Notes: generated by a model from the sequence alone, not told the origin. A stretch of DNA of 6,409 nt from Candidatus Acetothermia bacterium (GCA_003535305.1 DOHL01000026.1:1-6409); one strand, 5' to 3'. Shown: positions 1-6,344, counted from the stretch's first letter. Translations and numbers: made by a program.

Positions 1-165
1 TCAAGCTGGGCTACCCTGGCTCGTGTCACCGTTACCTCTGAACAAGTGCAGGTCAAGATACGGCGCATGGCTCATCACCCACTGCTACTTAACAGCAATG
101 TCTTGGAAGCCACGCCTGCCGTTCCGTGGTGGGAAGGACACACGCTGCACCTTGAAATCCGCTGA
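1..165 (+). CDS. 3' end of an unidentified gene (partial, convergent)
   Basis: Plus-strand frame 1 is open from the window edge to a TGA at 163-165, giving about 54 residues with no start in the window. The translation alternates hydrophobic and charged residues (for example RVTVTSEQVQVKIRR, then a hydrophobic stretch and a C-terminal TLHLEIR), which looks more like a beta-strand-rich protein end than a random frame. The pattern of a VTV...VQVKIRR strand pair near the C-terminus recalls the ends of some large serine recombinases, but this is only a weak impression and no domain can be named. The gene would converge on the permease gene that ends at 215, with about 50 bp between the stops. None of the minus-strand frames here looks like a better continuation of the transporter operon. 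The fragment is short, so it could be non-coding. Confidence 0.4.
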   Translation, partial: SSWATLARVTVTSEQVQVKIRRMAHHPLLLNSNVLEATPAVPWWEGHTLHLEIR

Positions 166-214
166 TCGGTACCTCGCAAAATTGGGGTCTAATTGCGTTA
201 GGCGAAAATCCAGG

Positions 215-1036
215 CTAGCCTTTCAACGAACCGGCCATCAGGCCGCGCAGGAAGAATCGCCCGAGAAATATGTAGACCAACAGCGTGGGAAGCGCCGCCA
301 GAAGAGCGCCGGCCATCTGTACATTCCACTCGACAACGTGCGACCCAGCCAGGTTCTGCAAGGCAACGGTCACCGGCCAACTGCGTGGTGTAGTTAATGC
401 AACCGCAAACAGAAAGTCGTTCCACAGCGAGGTAAACTGCCAGATAAGCGTGACGACAAACCCGGGGATGGCGAGCGGCAGCATCACGTGCCAATAGATG
501 CGCAGAACACCTGCGCCGTCGATGTGCGCCGATTCGACCATCGCGGTGGGAATACCGGCGTAGTAGTTGCGGAAGATTAGCGTAGTGATTGGAATTCCGA
601 ACACTACGTGCGCTAGGATCAACCCGGGAATCCCGCCGAATAGACTCACCGACTGCATGAAACGGACGAGCGGGATCAAAATGCTCTGATACGGGATGAA
701 CATCCCGAATAGGATAAGGCCAAATACTAGATTCGAGCCGCGGAACTTCCATTTCGAGAGCACATAGCCGTTCATCGATCCGAGGAACGAGGCCAAAATG
801 CTCCCTATTATTGCGATGTAGAGACTGTTGAGGAGATTAGGCGCCAGTACCCTAAACGCCGCGATGAAGTTGTCGAGGTGCAACGATGACGGTAGGTGCC
901 ACATCCGGGCCAAACTCACCTCGGCGAACGATTTGAACCCAGTCACCAGAAGGACGTAGATCGGCATCAGGTAGAAGAGCGCCGCCCCCACCAGGAAACT
1001 GTACAACAGTATCCTAAAGAAGAATCTGCGGTTCAC
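215..1036 (-). CDS. ABC sugar transporter permease, MalG/UgpE-type (CUT1)
   Basis: This 273-residue protein is an inner-membrane permease of a carbohydrate ABC importer; it pairs with the neighbouring permease to form the translocation channel. About six membrane segments are visible, near residues 8-32, 70-92, 104-124, 138-156, 192-212 and 242-262. The binding-protein-dependent transport signature (EAA loop), which docks the ATPase, is at about 168-187 (ESAHIDGAGVLRIYWHVMLP), with the key D173-G174-A175. The length and the C-terminal ending AGSLKG are normal for the MalG branch. The start is a GTG at 1036-1034 inside a GTGA overlap with the stop of the upstream permease gene, and AAGGAAG lies a suitable distance upstream, so the two are translationally coupled. 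It is the last gene of the operon. The family is secure; the substrate cannot be read from the sequence. Confidence 0.93.
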   Translation of the reverse strand: MNRRFFFRILLYSFLVGAALFYLMPIYVLLVTGFKSFAEVSLARMWHLPSSLHLDNFIAAFRVLAPNLLNSLYIAIIGSILASFLGSMNGYVLSKWKFRGSNLVFGLILFGMFIPYQSILIPLVRFMQSVSLFGGIPGLILAHVVFGIPITTLIFRNYYAGIPTAMVESAHIDGAGVLRIYWHVMLPLAIPGFVVTLIWQFTSLWNDFLFAVALTTPRSWPVTVALQNLAGSHVVEWNVQMAGALLAALPTLLVYIFLGRFFLRGLMAGSLKG

Positions 1037-1932
1037 AGTTGTGCTTCCTTACGTATACTGTAGATCAGATAGGGCACGGCGAGCACTGATACCAATAACA
1101 GAAGAAACATAGCGAGCGCCGCTCCCTGGCCAAACCTCATTGCGCGAAAGGTCGTAAACCACATGTTCATCGCCGGCACATCGACGGAGAACCCCTTCCC
1201 CCCTTCGGCCGATATCGCCATCACCAAATCGAAGAGTTTGAGTGAGATATGGCCGAGGATGACAACCGCGCTGAGCGTTATCGGCCGCAACAGAGGGATT
1301 ATTATCCGTCGGTAGATCTGAACCTTATCTGCACCATCTACGCGCGCCGCTTCAAGCAGTGGTTCAGGGATGCTGCGCATCCCGGCCAAGTAGAGAGCCA
1401 TAGTGAACCCCGACATCTGCCACACACCGGCGAGCGCTATCGCTGCCATGCCGAACCGTGGATGCATGTGCCATACGTTAACCAAGAAGCCTAATCCCGC
1501 TTCATGGAACAGGAGATTAAGACCGGTAAGCCGATCGATGACAGTGGCGGGATTGAGCAACCATCGCCAAACCACACCGGTGACAATAAATGAGATCGCC
1601 ATGGGGAACAGGTATATACTGCGAAAGATCCCCTCTCTTCGCGGGCGCTGATCGAGGAGGATCGCCAGTAGCAGCCCGAGCAAGAGGCACCCAGCGATGA
1701 ATAGAACGGTGAAGACTGTTATGTTCCACATGTTTATCTGAAAACGGTGGCTCCCAAAGATGCGTGCGAAGTTCGCCAGCCCGACAAACGTGTAGTCGGG
1801 CAGCAGCCCCCGCCAGCGGGAGACCGACACGCGCGCTGTCCAGCCTATGAACCCGTATACGAAGACAGCGATCGCTAAAACTGAAGGAGAGATTAATAGG
1901 AGCGTCAATAATCGCTCTTTGTTTCTCAGCAT
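1033..1932 (-). CDS. ABC sugar transporter permease, MalF/UgpA-type (CUT1)
   Basis: This 299-residue membrane protein is the first permease of the CUT1 importer. Six hydrophobic segments lie at about residues 8-31, 70-92, 104-125, 160-184, 219-240 and 271-292. The EAA loop is at 194-213 (EAARVDGADKVQIYRRIIIP), with D199-G200-A201 and P213 conserved, as expected for contact with the nucleotide-binding subunit. The segment around SIYLFPMAISFIVTGVVW is typical of UgpA/MalF proteins, and the long extra periplasmic domain of Escherichia coli MalF is absent, as in most CUT1 permeases. The ATG at 1932-1930 is preceded by AAGGTG. Its stop overlaps the GTG of the next permease gene. The gene follows the binding-protein gene after about 119 bp containing a strong hairpin. 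No ATPase gene is present, so a shared MsmX/MalK-like subunit encoded elsewhere is probably used. Confidence 0.93.
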   Translation of the reverse strand: MLRNKERLLTLLLISPSVLAIAVFVYGFIGWTARVSVSRWRGLLPDYTFVGLANFARIFGSHRFQINMWNITVFTVLFIAGCLLLGLLLAILLDQRPRREGIFRSIYLFPMAISFIVTGVVWRWLLNPATVIDRLTGLNLLFHEAGLGFLVNVWHMHPRFGMAAIALAGVWQMSGFTMALYLAGMRSIPEPLLEAARVDGADKVQIYRRIIIPLLRPITLSAVVILGHISLKLFDLVMAISAEGGKGFSVDVPAMNMWFTTFRAMRFGQGAALAMFLLLLVSVLAVPYLIYSIRKEAQL

Positions 1933-1986
1933 AAGAACACCTTAAATCTTCGGTTGCCGGCCCGCTTCGCACGGACCAGTGAAAAT

Positions 1987-2016
1987 GCGGGGCGGTCGCA
2001 ACCAGGACCGCCCCGC
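1987..2016 (-). terminator. GC-rich hairpin between binding-protein and permease genes
   Basis: A perfect 11-bp inverted repeat, GCGGGGCGGTC / GACCGCCCCGC, encloses an 8-nt loop. In minus-strand RNA the stem is followed by AUUUUC, so it resembles an intrinsic terminator with a weak U tract. It starts 36 nt after the binding-protein stop and ends well before the permease start. Such a position often gives partial termination or protects the 3' end of the upstream message, producing more binding protein than permease. That role is inferred; the stem itself is seen directly. Confidence 0.75.
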
Positions 2017-2051
2017 GTTCTTAGAACGGACTCACACTGGTTTGACTAGCC

Positions 2052-3308
2052 TTACAGTGCATCGGCAGCAGCATTGACCAGTGCTCGTTGCAGTACGACA
2101 ACATCCCGGTCAGCAGCGAAGAAACTCACCGCTTCGATGATGTCGTGCATCCATGCCGGTGATGCGGCCGCACCGTGCATCATACTGGGGACGATCGCAT
2201 CGCGCGCGAAATCGTCCATCGCTGATAACAGGTATGCATCGTACAGAGTTCGGTCAGCGTCAACACGCGCCGGGATCGAACCCTTGATCGGGTTGAATGC
2301 GTCCTGTCCTTCCCTCGATCCGATCATGCGCAGCCAAGCGACCACCACGTGACGGTCCGGCGCACCCTTGGGCAATCCGAACGAGTCGGAGAGCGCCTGG
2401 AACGCGCCGCCGGAACCGGGAACAGGGACCCAACCATAGTCCACTCCCGGCGTCCAGCCGCGTCCCATGAAGTAACCGTGCGCCCAGTCACCCATGATGT
2501 TCATCGCCGCCGTGCCATCGACTACCAGTCCGGCCGCCTCGTCCCAGGAGAGGGCGGCAAAGTCCTGATTGACATAGTTAAGCATGCGGTCGAAGTACTC
2601 GAGAGCCGCGGTGACTTCCGGCGCACCCCAGTCGGTGTCGCCGTTCCATAGCCCGATGTAGGCATCAGGGCCGAGAGCGGCCAGCAGGACGGTTTCGAAC
2701 AGGTGGACAACCGTCCAAGTTTCGCCCAACGCCAGCGGAATCACCCCGGCGGTCTGCAGCACCTCCGCAGCCGCGAAAAATTCCGCGAACGTAGTCGGTG
2801 GATTCAGGCCGTGTTCAGCGAATACCCCCTTGTTATACCACAGGACATTCGAGCGATGGATATTGACCGGCACCGACCAGAATTCACCTTCAAAGCGCAG
2901 CATATCGAGCAACGCCTGCGGAAAGACATCGACCCAGCCCTCTTCCTCGTACAGGAAGGTAACCGGTTCCATATGGCCGGGAATGACGTGTGGATCGATC
3001 GTTCCGCGGCCGGCGTGCACCTGGAATGTGCCCGGTGGGACTCCCCCCAAGATACGGGAGATGAGCACCGCGCGCGCACCGATCCCGGCGCCTCCAGCGA
3101 TAGTGGAATTGATCACGGAAACCCGGGGATGCCACTCAGAGAAGACAGAGAACAGAGCGGCCAACGCCTCTGCCTCACCACCAGCGGTCCACCAGTTTAC
3201 GATCTCCAGCGTGCCTTGTAGATCCGGATCACGCTCCACCTCCGCCATTCCACTGAAACCAACGAGTAGACCTGCAACCATCAGTAAGACTAGTGTTTTA
3301 CGCAACAT
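2052..3308 (-). CDS. sugar-binding protein of a CUT1 ABC importer
   Basis: This 418-residue extracytoplasmic solute-binding protein (family 1) captures sugar and delivers it to the permeases encoded downstream. An N-terminal signal peptide is clear: MLRK, a hydrophobic core at residues 5-18, then probable cleavage near GMA|EV at 22-23. There is no cysteine lipobox, so the product should be soluble in a periplasm rather than lipid-anchored. The mature protein opens with LEIVNWWTAGGEAEAL (about 34-49). It carries the hinge-region motif VPVNIHRSNVLWYNK (146-160) and MNIMGDWAHGYF (269-280), both reminiscent of the glucose/mannose-binding branch exemplified by GtsA and the Thermus glucose-binding protein. 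Length is normal and the frame is intact. The ATG at 3308-3306 has a near-ideal Shine-Dalgarno site. Glucose, mannose or a gluco-oligosaccharide is a reasonable substrate guess, not a demonstrated one. Confidence 0.93.
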   Translation of the reverse strand: MLRKTLVLLMVAGLLVGFSGMAEVERDPDLQGTLEIVNWWTAGGEAEALAALFSVFSEWHPRVSVINSTIAGGAGIGARAVLISRILGGVPPGTFQVHAGRGTIDPHVIPGHMEPVTFLYEEEGWVDVFPQALLDMLRFEGEFWSVPVNIHRSNVLWYNKGVFAEHGLNPPTTFAEFFAAAEVLQTAGVIPLALGETWTVVHLFETVLLAALGPDAYIGLWNGDTDWGAPEVTAALEYFDRMLNYVNQDFAALSWDEAAGLVVDGTAAMNIMGDWAHGYFMGRGWTPGVDYGWVPVPGSGGAFQALSDSFGLPKGAPDRHVVVAWLRMIGSREGQDAFNPIKGSIPARVDADRTLYDAYLLSAMDDFARDAIVPSMMHGAAASPAWMHDIIEAVSFFAADRDVVVLQRALVNAAADAL

Positions 3309-3316
3309 TTGATATT

Positions 3317-3325
3317 ACCTCCTTT
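3317..3325 (-). promoter_or_regulatory. strong ribosome binding site for the binding-protein gene
   Basis: The minus strand reads AAAGGAGGT, an almost full match to the 16S rRNA anti-Shine-Dalgarno sequence, with 8 nt before the ATG at 3308. It fixes that start and suggests high translation, as expected for a binding protein. I see no convincing sigma-70 promoter in the short gap 3309-3378, so the gene may depend on read-through from further upstream. Confidence 0.8.
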
Positions 3326-3378
3326 TTATCTTCTTTAATCTTCTGGCTGTGCGTTTGTTTCACCTTCTCTTCCTTAAA

Positions 3379-3741
3379 TCATGCCATATACATCACCCCC
3401 TGCTCGGCTCGGCCAGCTAAGGGCATTGTCGTCTTACTGTGATACTGGATTCCTTGGTGCTTCATACACCGCTCGATCCAAGCCAGGTACCACGTAAACT
3501 CGATCGGCTGTCCCATTGCCGCTTGATACACACTATGTTCGTACACCAGTGCAGTTCGCGTTTCCCCGCTTGACAGAGGCGGAAAGGTCAAGCTTCGAAT
3601 GGCCATAATGTCAACACAAACCTGAACCGCTCCGTAAAAGTTGGTCAATGCCGGTGGGTTAAACCAGTCGCCAAACTTGTGAACCACTCGCGCTCCTCCC
3701 AATTCACTAACCGACGGTGGACCATAAAATGCCCTTCTCAT
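3379..3741 (-). CDS. 120-residue unidentified protein, possibly the N-terminal remnant of a glycoside hydrolase
   Basis: The reading frame begins MRRAFYGPPSVSELGGARV and is rich in aromatic and turn residues: W27 in GDWFNPPALTNFYGAVQ, a SGETRTALVYE stretch and FTWYLAWIER. There is no signal peptide or membrane segment. Its ATG overlaps the original stop of the regulator gene (ATGA), and AAGGA lies 6 nt upstream, so it was a genuine cistron of the operon. The style of the sequence, with many short beta-strand-like stretches and conserved-looking aromatic motifs, suggests the N-terminal sandwich domain of a larger sugar-processing enzyme such as an (alpha/alpha)6-barrel glycosidase; this is an inference from context and appearance. 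The last ten or so residues (GRAEQGVMYMA) look unlike the rest. The frame then stops 70 bp before the next gene, which would fit an internal deletion that removed most of a longer gene. It may instead be a complete small protein. Confidence 0.5.
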   Translation of the reverse strand: MRRAFYGPPSVSELGGARVVHKFGDWFNPPALTNFYGAVQVCVDIMAIRSLTFPPLSSGETRTALVYEHSVYQAAMGQPIEFTWYLAWIERCMKHQGIQYHSKTTMPLAGRAEQGVMYMA

Positions 3742-3877
3742 GCCAGTTCCTTCTTGCCCTTATAATTCAACGGGGCAGCTACTGAGTGCCTGATGATCAG
3801 TTGACAGGGAAGCCTTATCTGCTTAGCAGTATTGGAACTGCGCTTCCCTTCCAGTTATTGAAGGAGAAGTCCGGCTG

Positions 3878-3885
3878 CTTTAAAT
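3878..3885. repeat. left target-site duplication of the IS (CTTTAAAT)
   Basis: CTTTAAAT directly abuts the left terminal inverted repeat and recurs at 5363-5370 just outside the right one. Because the IS ends begin with CC and end with GG, the boundary is slightly ambiguous: if each IS end is shortened by one base, the duplication becomes 10 bp, GCTTTAAATC (3877-3886 and 5362-5371). Deleting the IS and one copy restores the regulator reading frame. Confidence 0.88.
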
Positions 3886-3902
3886 CCAATACTGCTCACT
3901 TA
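3886..3902. repeat. left terminal inverted repeat of the IS
   Basis: CCAATACTGCTCACTTA is the exact reverse complement of 5346-5362. The transposase C-terminal frame stops inside this repeat, at 3896-3898, so the left end has no non-coding spacer. Such compact ends are common in insertion sequences. Confidence 0.92.
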
Positions 3903-4088
3903 AGTATCTGAACCTCATACTTGATCCCTTTGTGCACGGATGACTGTGACTGTCGCGATCGAGTCGGCCACTTATAGATCTTTCGTTTGACCGCGCGTGG
4001 GTTGCGTCGCCCCAGTCGTGGCGGCACCCGTTCTTCCAATATCTCATCAAGAATGCTTTCATGAAATGCTTTCCGGTCCTGAAGGGGG
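3896..4088 (-). pseudogene. out-of-frame C-terminal segment of the IS4 transposase
   Basis: In a different frame from the main transposase, the minus strand encodes LQDRKAFHESILDEILEERV, then PPRLGRRNPRAVKRKIYKWP and about 20 more residues, ending QILK and TGA at 3896-3898. The basic block RRNPRAVKRKIYKWP closely resembles the conserved tail of IS4-family transposases (RSNPRxVKRKMSN). It should therefore be the true C-terminus of the protein encoded upstream. Joining the frames near the run of five C (plus-strand G at 4084-4088) gives about 464 residues, a usual family length. The segment has no ribosome binding site of its own, and its catalytic residues are all in the upstream part. Confidence 0.85.
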
Positions 4089-5291
4089 AAAAGCGGCGAA
4101 AAGGGCAAGTTTTCGCCTGATGACCCGCACAGCATGTACATAAGATAATCGATCCGGATCCTCCCTGGCTTTCAGTGCGACTTCGTACATAAGTCCGCGC
4201 ACTGCAAAATGAGCCATCAGAAAGCCATAGAACTCCTGGCAGACCAGGTCGGGTCGCTTGCTGCGCAGGATAATCCGCCCTCCTCGCAGATGTGTTTTGA
4301 ACTCGTCAAACGCGTTCTCGATCTCCCACCGATTGTGATAGAGCGCAGCCAATTCTTTTGCCGGCCCTTCTTGCGGCTCCAGGATGGTGGTAATGAGTCG
4401 AAAAACAGGTTCCGCATCCGGCATGCCTGTGAGCGTATACTCGATAACCCGAACGAAAATTCCGTTGCTGTTATGACGACGGTCTTTGGCCGAGGGGTAT
4501 ACCTTGCTCAGATAGGACCCGCCGCGAAAACGTTTCAAACACGGCAATATCAGGTTCTTCTTGACGCGCCAAACAAGATCCGCTCCTGTTTTCTTGGACT
4601 TTTTCCAAAGCGTGTAGCTGAAGAAATTTCGATCTGCAAGGCATAGCATTTCAGGGCGCAGATGCTGCACTACCTCTTTGCTCAAAGTAGTTTCTCCTGT
4701 ATGATACCCCGACATCTGAGACCCAAACAGAACGTGGGTTCCATTCTCCACCAACGAGACAAACCGAATCTTAGGAAAGGCGCTTGCACCACGGCTGGCC
4801 CCGGGCTTGCCATAGGCATCTACGTTCTGTTGCGTGTCGGCAATATCCAGCGTACTGCCATCGATCGAAACGATCCGCCACTTCCGATACCAAGTTCCTT
4901 GTGTCGTCTTCTCCGGCCCACGCACTCCAATAGGACCAACTACCCTGTCATAAAGCAGCTTCACCGGCTCGCTGCCTACTCGCACCCGTGCCTGGGAGAT
5001 CCCAGCCCGCCCCGTCACTTTAATCGTTGCTTCCGGACCCATCAGCCAGCGAACCCCTTCCAGCAGGCAACGCAATACCTCTCGGCATGAAACCTGCATG
5101 TATAGCGCCAACGCGATCACATAGTAAATCAGCACATGCGCCGGCAAATTCCTCTGCCTCTTGCTCTTCTTTCCGGTCTCCTCCAGTACTTGCTTAATCT
5201 CCTCGATTGGAAACATCTTGGTGATCACACCCAAGCTGATGTGGTCTGTTATTCGTATCCCTTTGGGAAGTTCTGCTGCTGTGCGCGCCAT
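4059..5291 (-). CDS. IS4-family DDE transposase, frameshifted near its C-terminus
   Basis: This 410-residue frame encodes the enzyme that cuts and joins IS ends. The N-terminal part (about residues 14-110, from ITDHISLGVITKMFP) matches the style of the IS4 N-terminal domain. The RNase H-like catalytic domain follows: first Asp at 144 in VSIDGSTLDIADT, second Asp at 220 in CLADRNFF. The third acidic residue is E325 within the IS4 signature Y-(2)-R-(3)-E-(6)-K, seen as Y318, R321, E325 and K332 in YHNRWEIENAFDEFK. All catalytic residues are intact. The ATG at 5291-5289 is preceded by AAGGGG. From about residue 403 the frame reads PSGPESIS and stops, while the conserved tail continues in the +1 frame. 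Either a one-base insertion has damaged the gene, or a +1 frameshift is used, or there is a homopolymer sequencing error. Confidence 0.92.
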   Translation of the reverse strand: MARTAAELPKGIRITDHISLGVITKMFPIEEIKQVLEETGKKSKRQRNLPAHVLIYYVIALALYMQVSCREVLRCLLEGVRWLMGPEATIKVTGRAGISQARVRVGSEPVKLLYDRVVGPIGVRGPEKTTQGTWYRKWRIVSIDGSTLDIADTQQNVDAYGKPGASRGASAFPKIRFVSLVENGTHVLFGSQMSGYHTGETTLSKEVVQHLRPEMLCLADRNFFSYTLWKKSKKTGADLVWRVKKNLILPCLKRFRGGSYLSKVYPSAKDRRHNSNGIFVRVIEYTLTGMPDAEPVFRLITTILEPQEGPAKELAALYHNRWEIENAFDEFKTHLRGGRIILRSKRPDLVCQEFYGFLMAHFAVRGLMYEVALKAREDPDRLSYVHAVRVIRRKLALFAAFPPSGPESIS

Positions 5292-5345
5292 TTGCTACCC
5301 CTTTTTTGATAGAAGATAGCGCATACACAGGTAAAAGTAAAGGAC

Positions 5346-5362
5346 TAAGTGAGCAGTATTGG
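5346..5362. repeat. right terminal inverted repeat of the IS
   Basis: TAAGTGAGCAGTATTGG pairs perfectly over 17 bp with the left end at 3886-3902. Beyond it the two ends diverge. The repeat lies 54 bp upstream of the transposase start. Confidence 0.92.
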
Positions 5363-5370
5363 CTTTAAAT
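5363..5370. repeat. right target-site duplication of the IS (CTTTAAAT)
   Basis: This is the second copy of the 8-bp direct repeat flanking the IS. It lies within the regulator codons for G-F-K-A, so the last native codons before the insertion are read up to this point, after which the frame runs into IS sequence and stops at 5295. Confidence 0.88.
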
Positions 5371-6180
5371 CCCATTTCATACGGCTTTGGAGAGACTACG
5401 GTAAGAGGTGGGTTATACAGCGCTGCTTCTTCAAAGTCATCAAAGCCCACGACTGAAACATCTTTAGGATAGGATAACCCCTTCTCCTTAAGTGCTCTTA
5501 GAACGCCTTGGCTCATAAGATTATTGGTGCTAAAGATCGCTGTTGGGGGATCGGCAATGTCCAACAGTTTAAGGCAAGCTTCATAGCCTTCTTGTGTCTT
5601 AGAGCTGCCATTAACGATAAGTTCAGCGTCTCTCGCAAGGCTGAATGATCTAAGAGCCTGATCGTATCCTTTAAGGCGCTCCTGGATCGCAGAGATGCTT
5701 TCCAGACCCATGATGATCCCGATCCGACGGTGGTCCCACTCAAGCAGGTGTTTGACTGCTTGATATGCTCCTTTTATGTTCTCGGAAAGTACAGCATCAC
5801 CCGCGATACCTGGGGTAATTCGATCTACAAATACAAAAGCATGTTGTTTCTTAATTAATTGTTCGATATCTTCCTCTTTATTACCAGTTGGAAAAAGGAT
5901 TGCACCATCAACACCCTTTTCTAATGAAATATTAAGATATCTCCTTTCTTTTTCTGCATTTTCATCCGTGTTGCAAATAATTAGACTATAGCCCTCTTCA
6001 GCAAGCGCATCTTCCACCCCTCTGACAAGGGTGGAGAAGAAGGGGTTCGAGATGTCCGAGACTATCAGGCTAATGGTATATGTTCTTTGCGTCTTCAGGC
6101 TGCGGGCGATCCCGTTTCGACGGTAATTCAGTCGCTCTATTCCCTTCTTAACTCTTTCAGTAAGCTCAGGACTAACGTAG

Positions 6181-6196
6181 CGGGTTCTCGGGTTCT
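6181..6196. repeat. 8-bp tandem duplication in the regulator gene
   Basis: Two adjacent copies of CGGGTTCT (AGAACCCG on the coding strand) lie just after the helix-turn-helix of the LacI-family gene. With one copy the coding strand reads V-I-N-R-R-T-R-Y-V-S-P-E-L, as expected for the family; with two the frame shifts after R-T-R. The duplication is therefore a frameshift lesion of its own, independent of the IS. Confidence 0.88.
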
Positions 6197-6292
6197 TCTA
6201 TTTATGACATGAGAGACCGTGGCTATCGAGACAGCAGCTTCCTTTGCCACATCTTTTATAGTAGCCATCACCTGATTCTCCACCTTCCTCGC

Positions 6293-6324
6293 TGTAAAAC
6301 GTTTTTATAAACGGTTGCGTAAAC
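6293..6324. promoter_or_regulatory. pair of candidate LacI-family operators
   Basis: Two sites with the LacI/GalR core (AA-N-CG-N-TT, centred on CG) lie between the promoter and the regulator start. One has the palindrome AAAACGTTTT at 6296-6305, centred at 6300/6301. The other, ATAAACGGTTGC, is centred at 6312/6313. Their centres are 12 bp apart, and GTAAA flanks both ends of the block. They would fall in the early transcribed region, where a bound repressor would block transcription. The match to the wider family consensus (TGNAANCGNTTNCA) is imperfect, so autoregulation is inferred. Confidence 0.5.
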
Positions 6325-6344
6325 ATTTCAATAAAAGTATAAAA

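Larger units (their letters stand above)
3886..5362 (-). mobile_element. IS4-family insertion sequence, 1477 bp, inserted in the regulator gene
   Basis: The element has 17-bp perfect terminal inverted repeats, an 8-bp (or 10-bp) target duplication and a single transposase gene filling most of its length. Total length, repeats, target duplication size and the transposase YREK signature together place it in the IS4 family. The perfect repeats and identical target copies point to a fairly recent insertion by transposition, with no rearrangement since. A possible transposase promoter lies just inside the right end: TTTACT at 5341-5336, a 17-bp spacer and TATCTT at 5318-5313, a modest match to consensus. 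The transposase is frameshifted, so this copy may not be able to move by itself. The element is oriented the same way as the operon it interrupts. Confidence 0.95.
3738..6268 (-). pseudogene. LacI-family transcriptional regulator, inactivated three ways
   Basis: The gene starts at the ATG at 6268-6266, with AGGTGGAG upstream, and reads MATIKDVAKEAAVSIATVSH, the classic LacI helix-turn-helix. After VINRRTR the frame is lost at an 8-bp tandem duplication (6181-6196). It resumes in the next frame as YVSPELTERV, then the hinge and ligand domain, including SLIVSDISNPFFSTLVRGVEDAL, IFSTNNLMSQGVLRALKEKG and SVVGFDDFEEAALYNPPLTVV. At GFKA the gene is cut by the IS (3886-5362). Beyond the IS the same frame continues as AAGLLLQ, a TAA at 3855-3857, then LEGKRSSNTAKQ and IRLPCQLIIRHSV, the usual LacI C-terminus, ending with TGA at 3738-3740. 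The reconstructed protein would be about 345 residues, normal for the family. The part left of the duplication makes only a DNA-binding stub; the internal open frame 5295-6017 runs into the IS. It very probably controlled the sugar transporter operon. Confidence 0.93.

Noticed and set aside
198..1036. Overlapping open frames on both strands across the permease gene (for example 198-752 minus, 23-397 and 285-497 plus)
   Set aside because: They lie in other frames of a clear CUT1 permease, are rich in Arg, Ser and Cys as shadow frames are, and lack recognisable motifs.
2074..3312. Several plus-strand open frames of 92-172 codons opposite the binding-protein gene
   Set aside because: They are antisense shadows of a well supported gene; their translations show no domain and no coherent starts.
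3855..3857. The in-frame TAA as a recoded sense codon
   Set aside because: TAA is used as the normal stop of the intact binding-protein gene (2052-2054), and the surrounding gene is already broken twice, so a nonsense mutation is simpler.
4209..5090. Plus-strand open frames of 142-145 codons inside the IS
   Set aside because: They are antisense to the transposase catalytic domain, whose DDE and YREK residues are conserved; no sign of a passenger gene.
5295..6017. The 240-codon open frame read as an intact regulator or stand-alone sugar-binding protein
   Set aside because: The ATG at 6017 is internal to the ligand-binding part, the DNA-binding domain lies upstream in another frame, and the last 15 or so codons are IS sequence.
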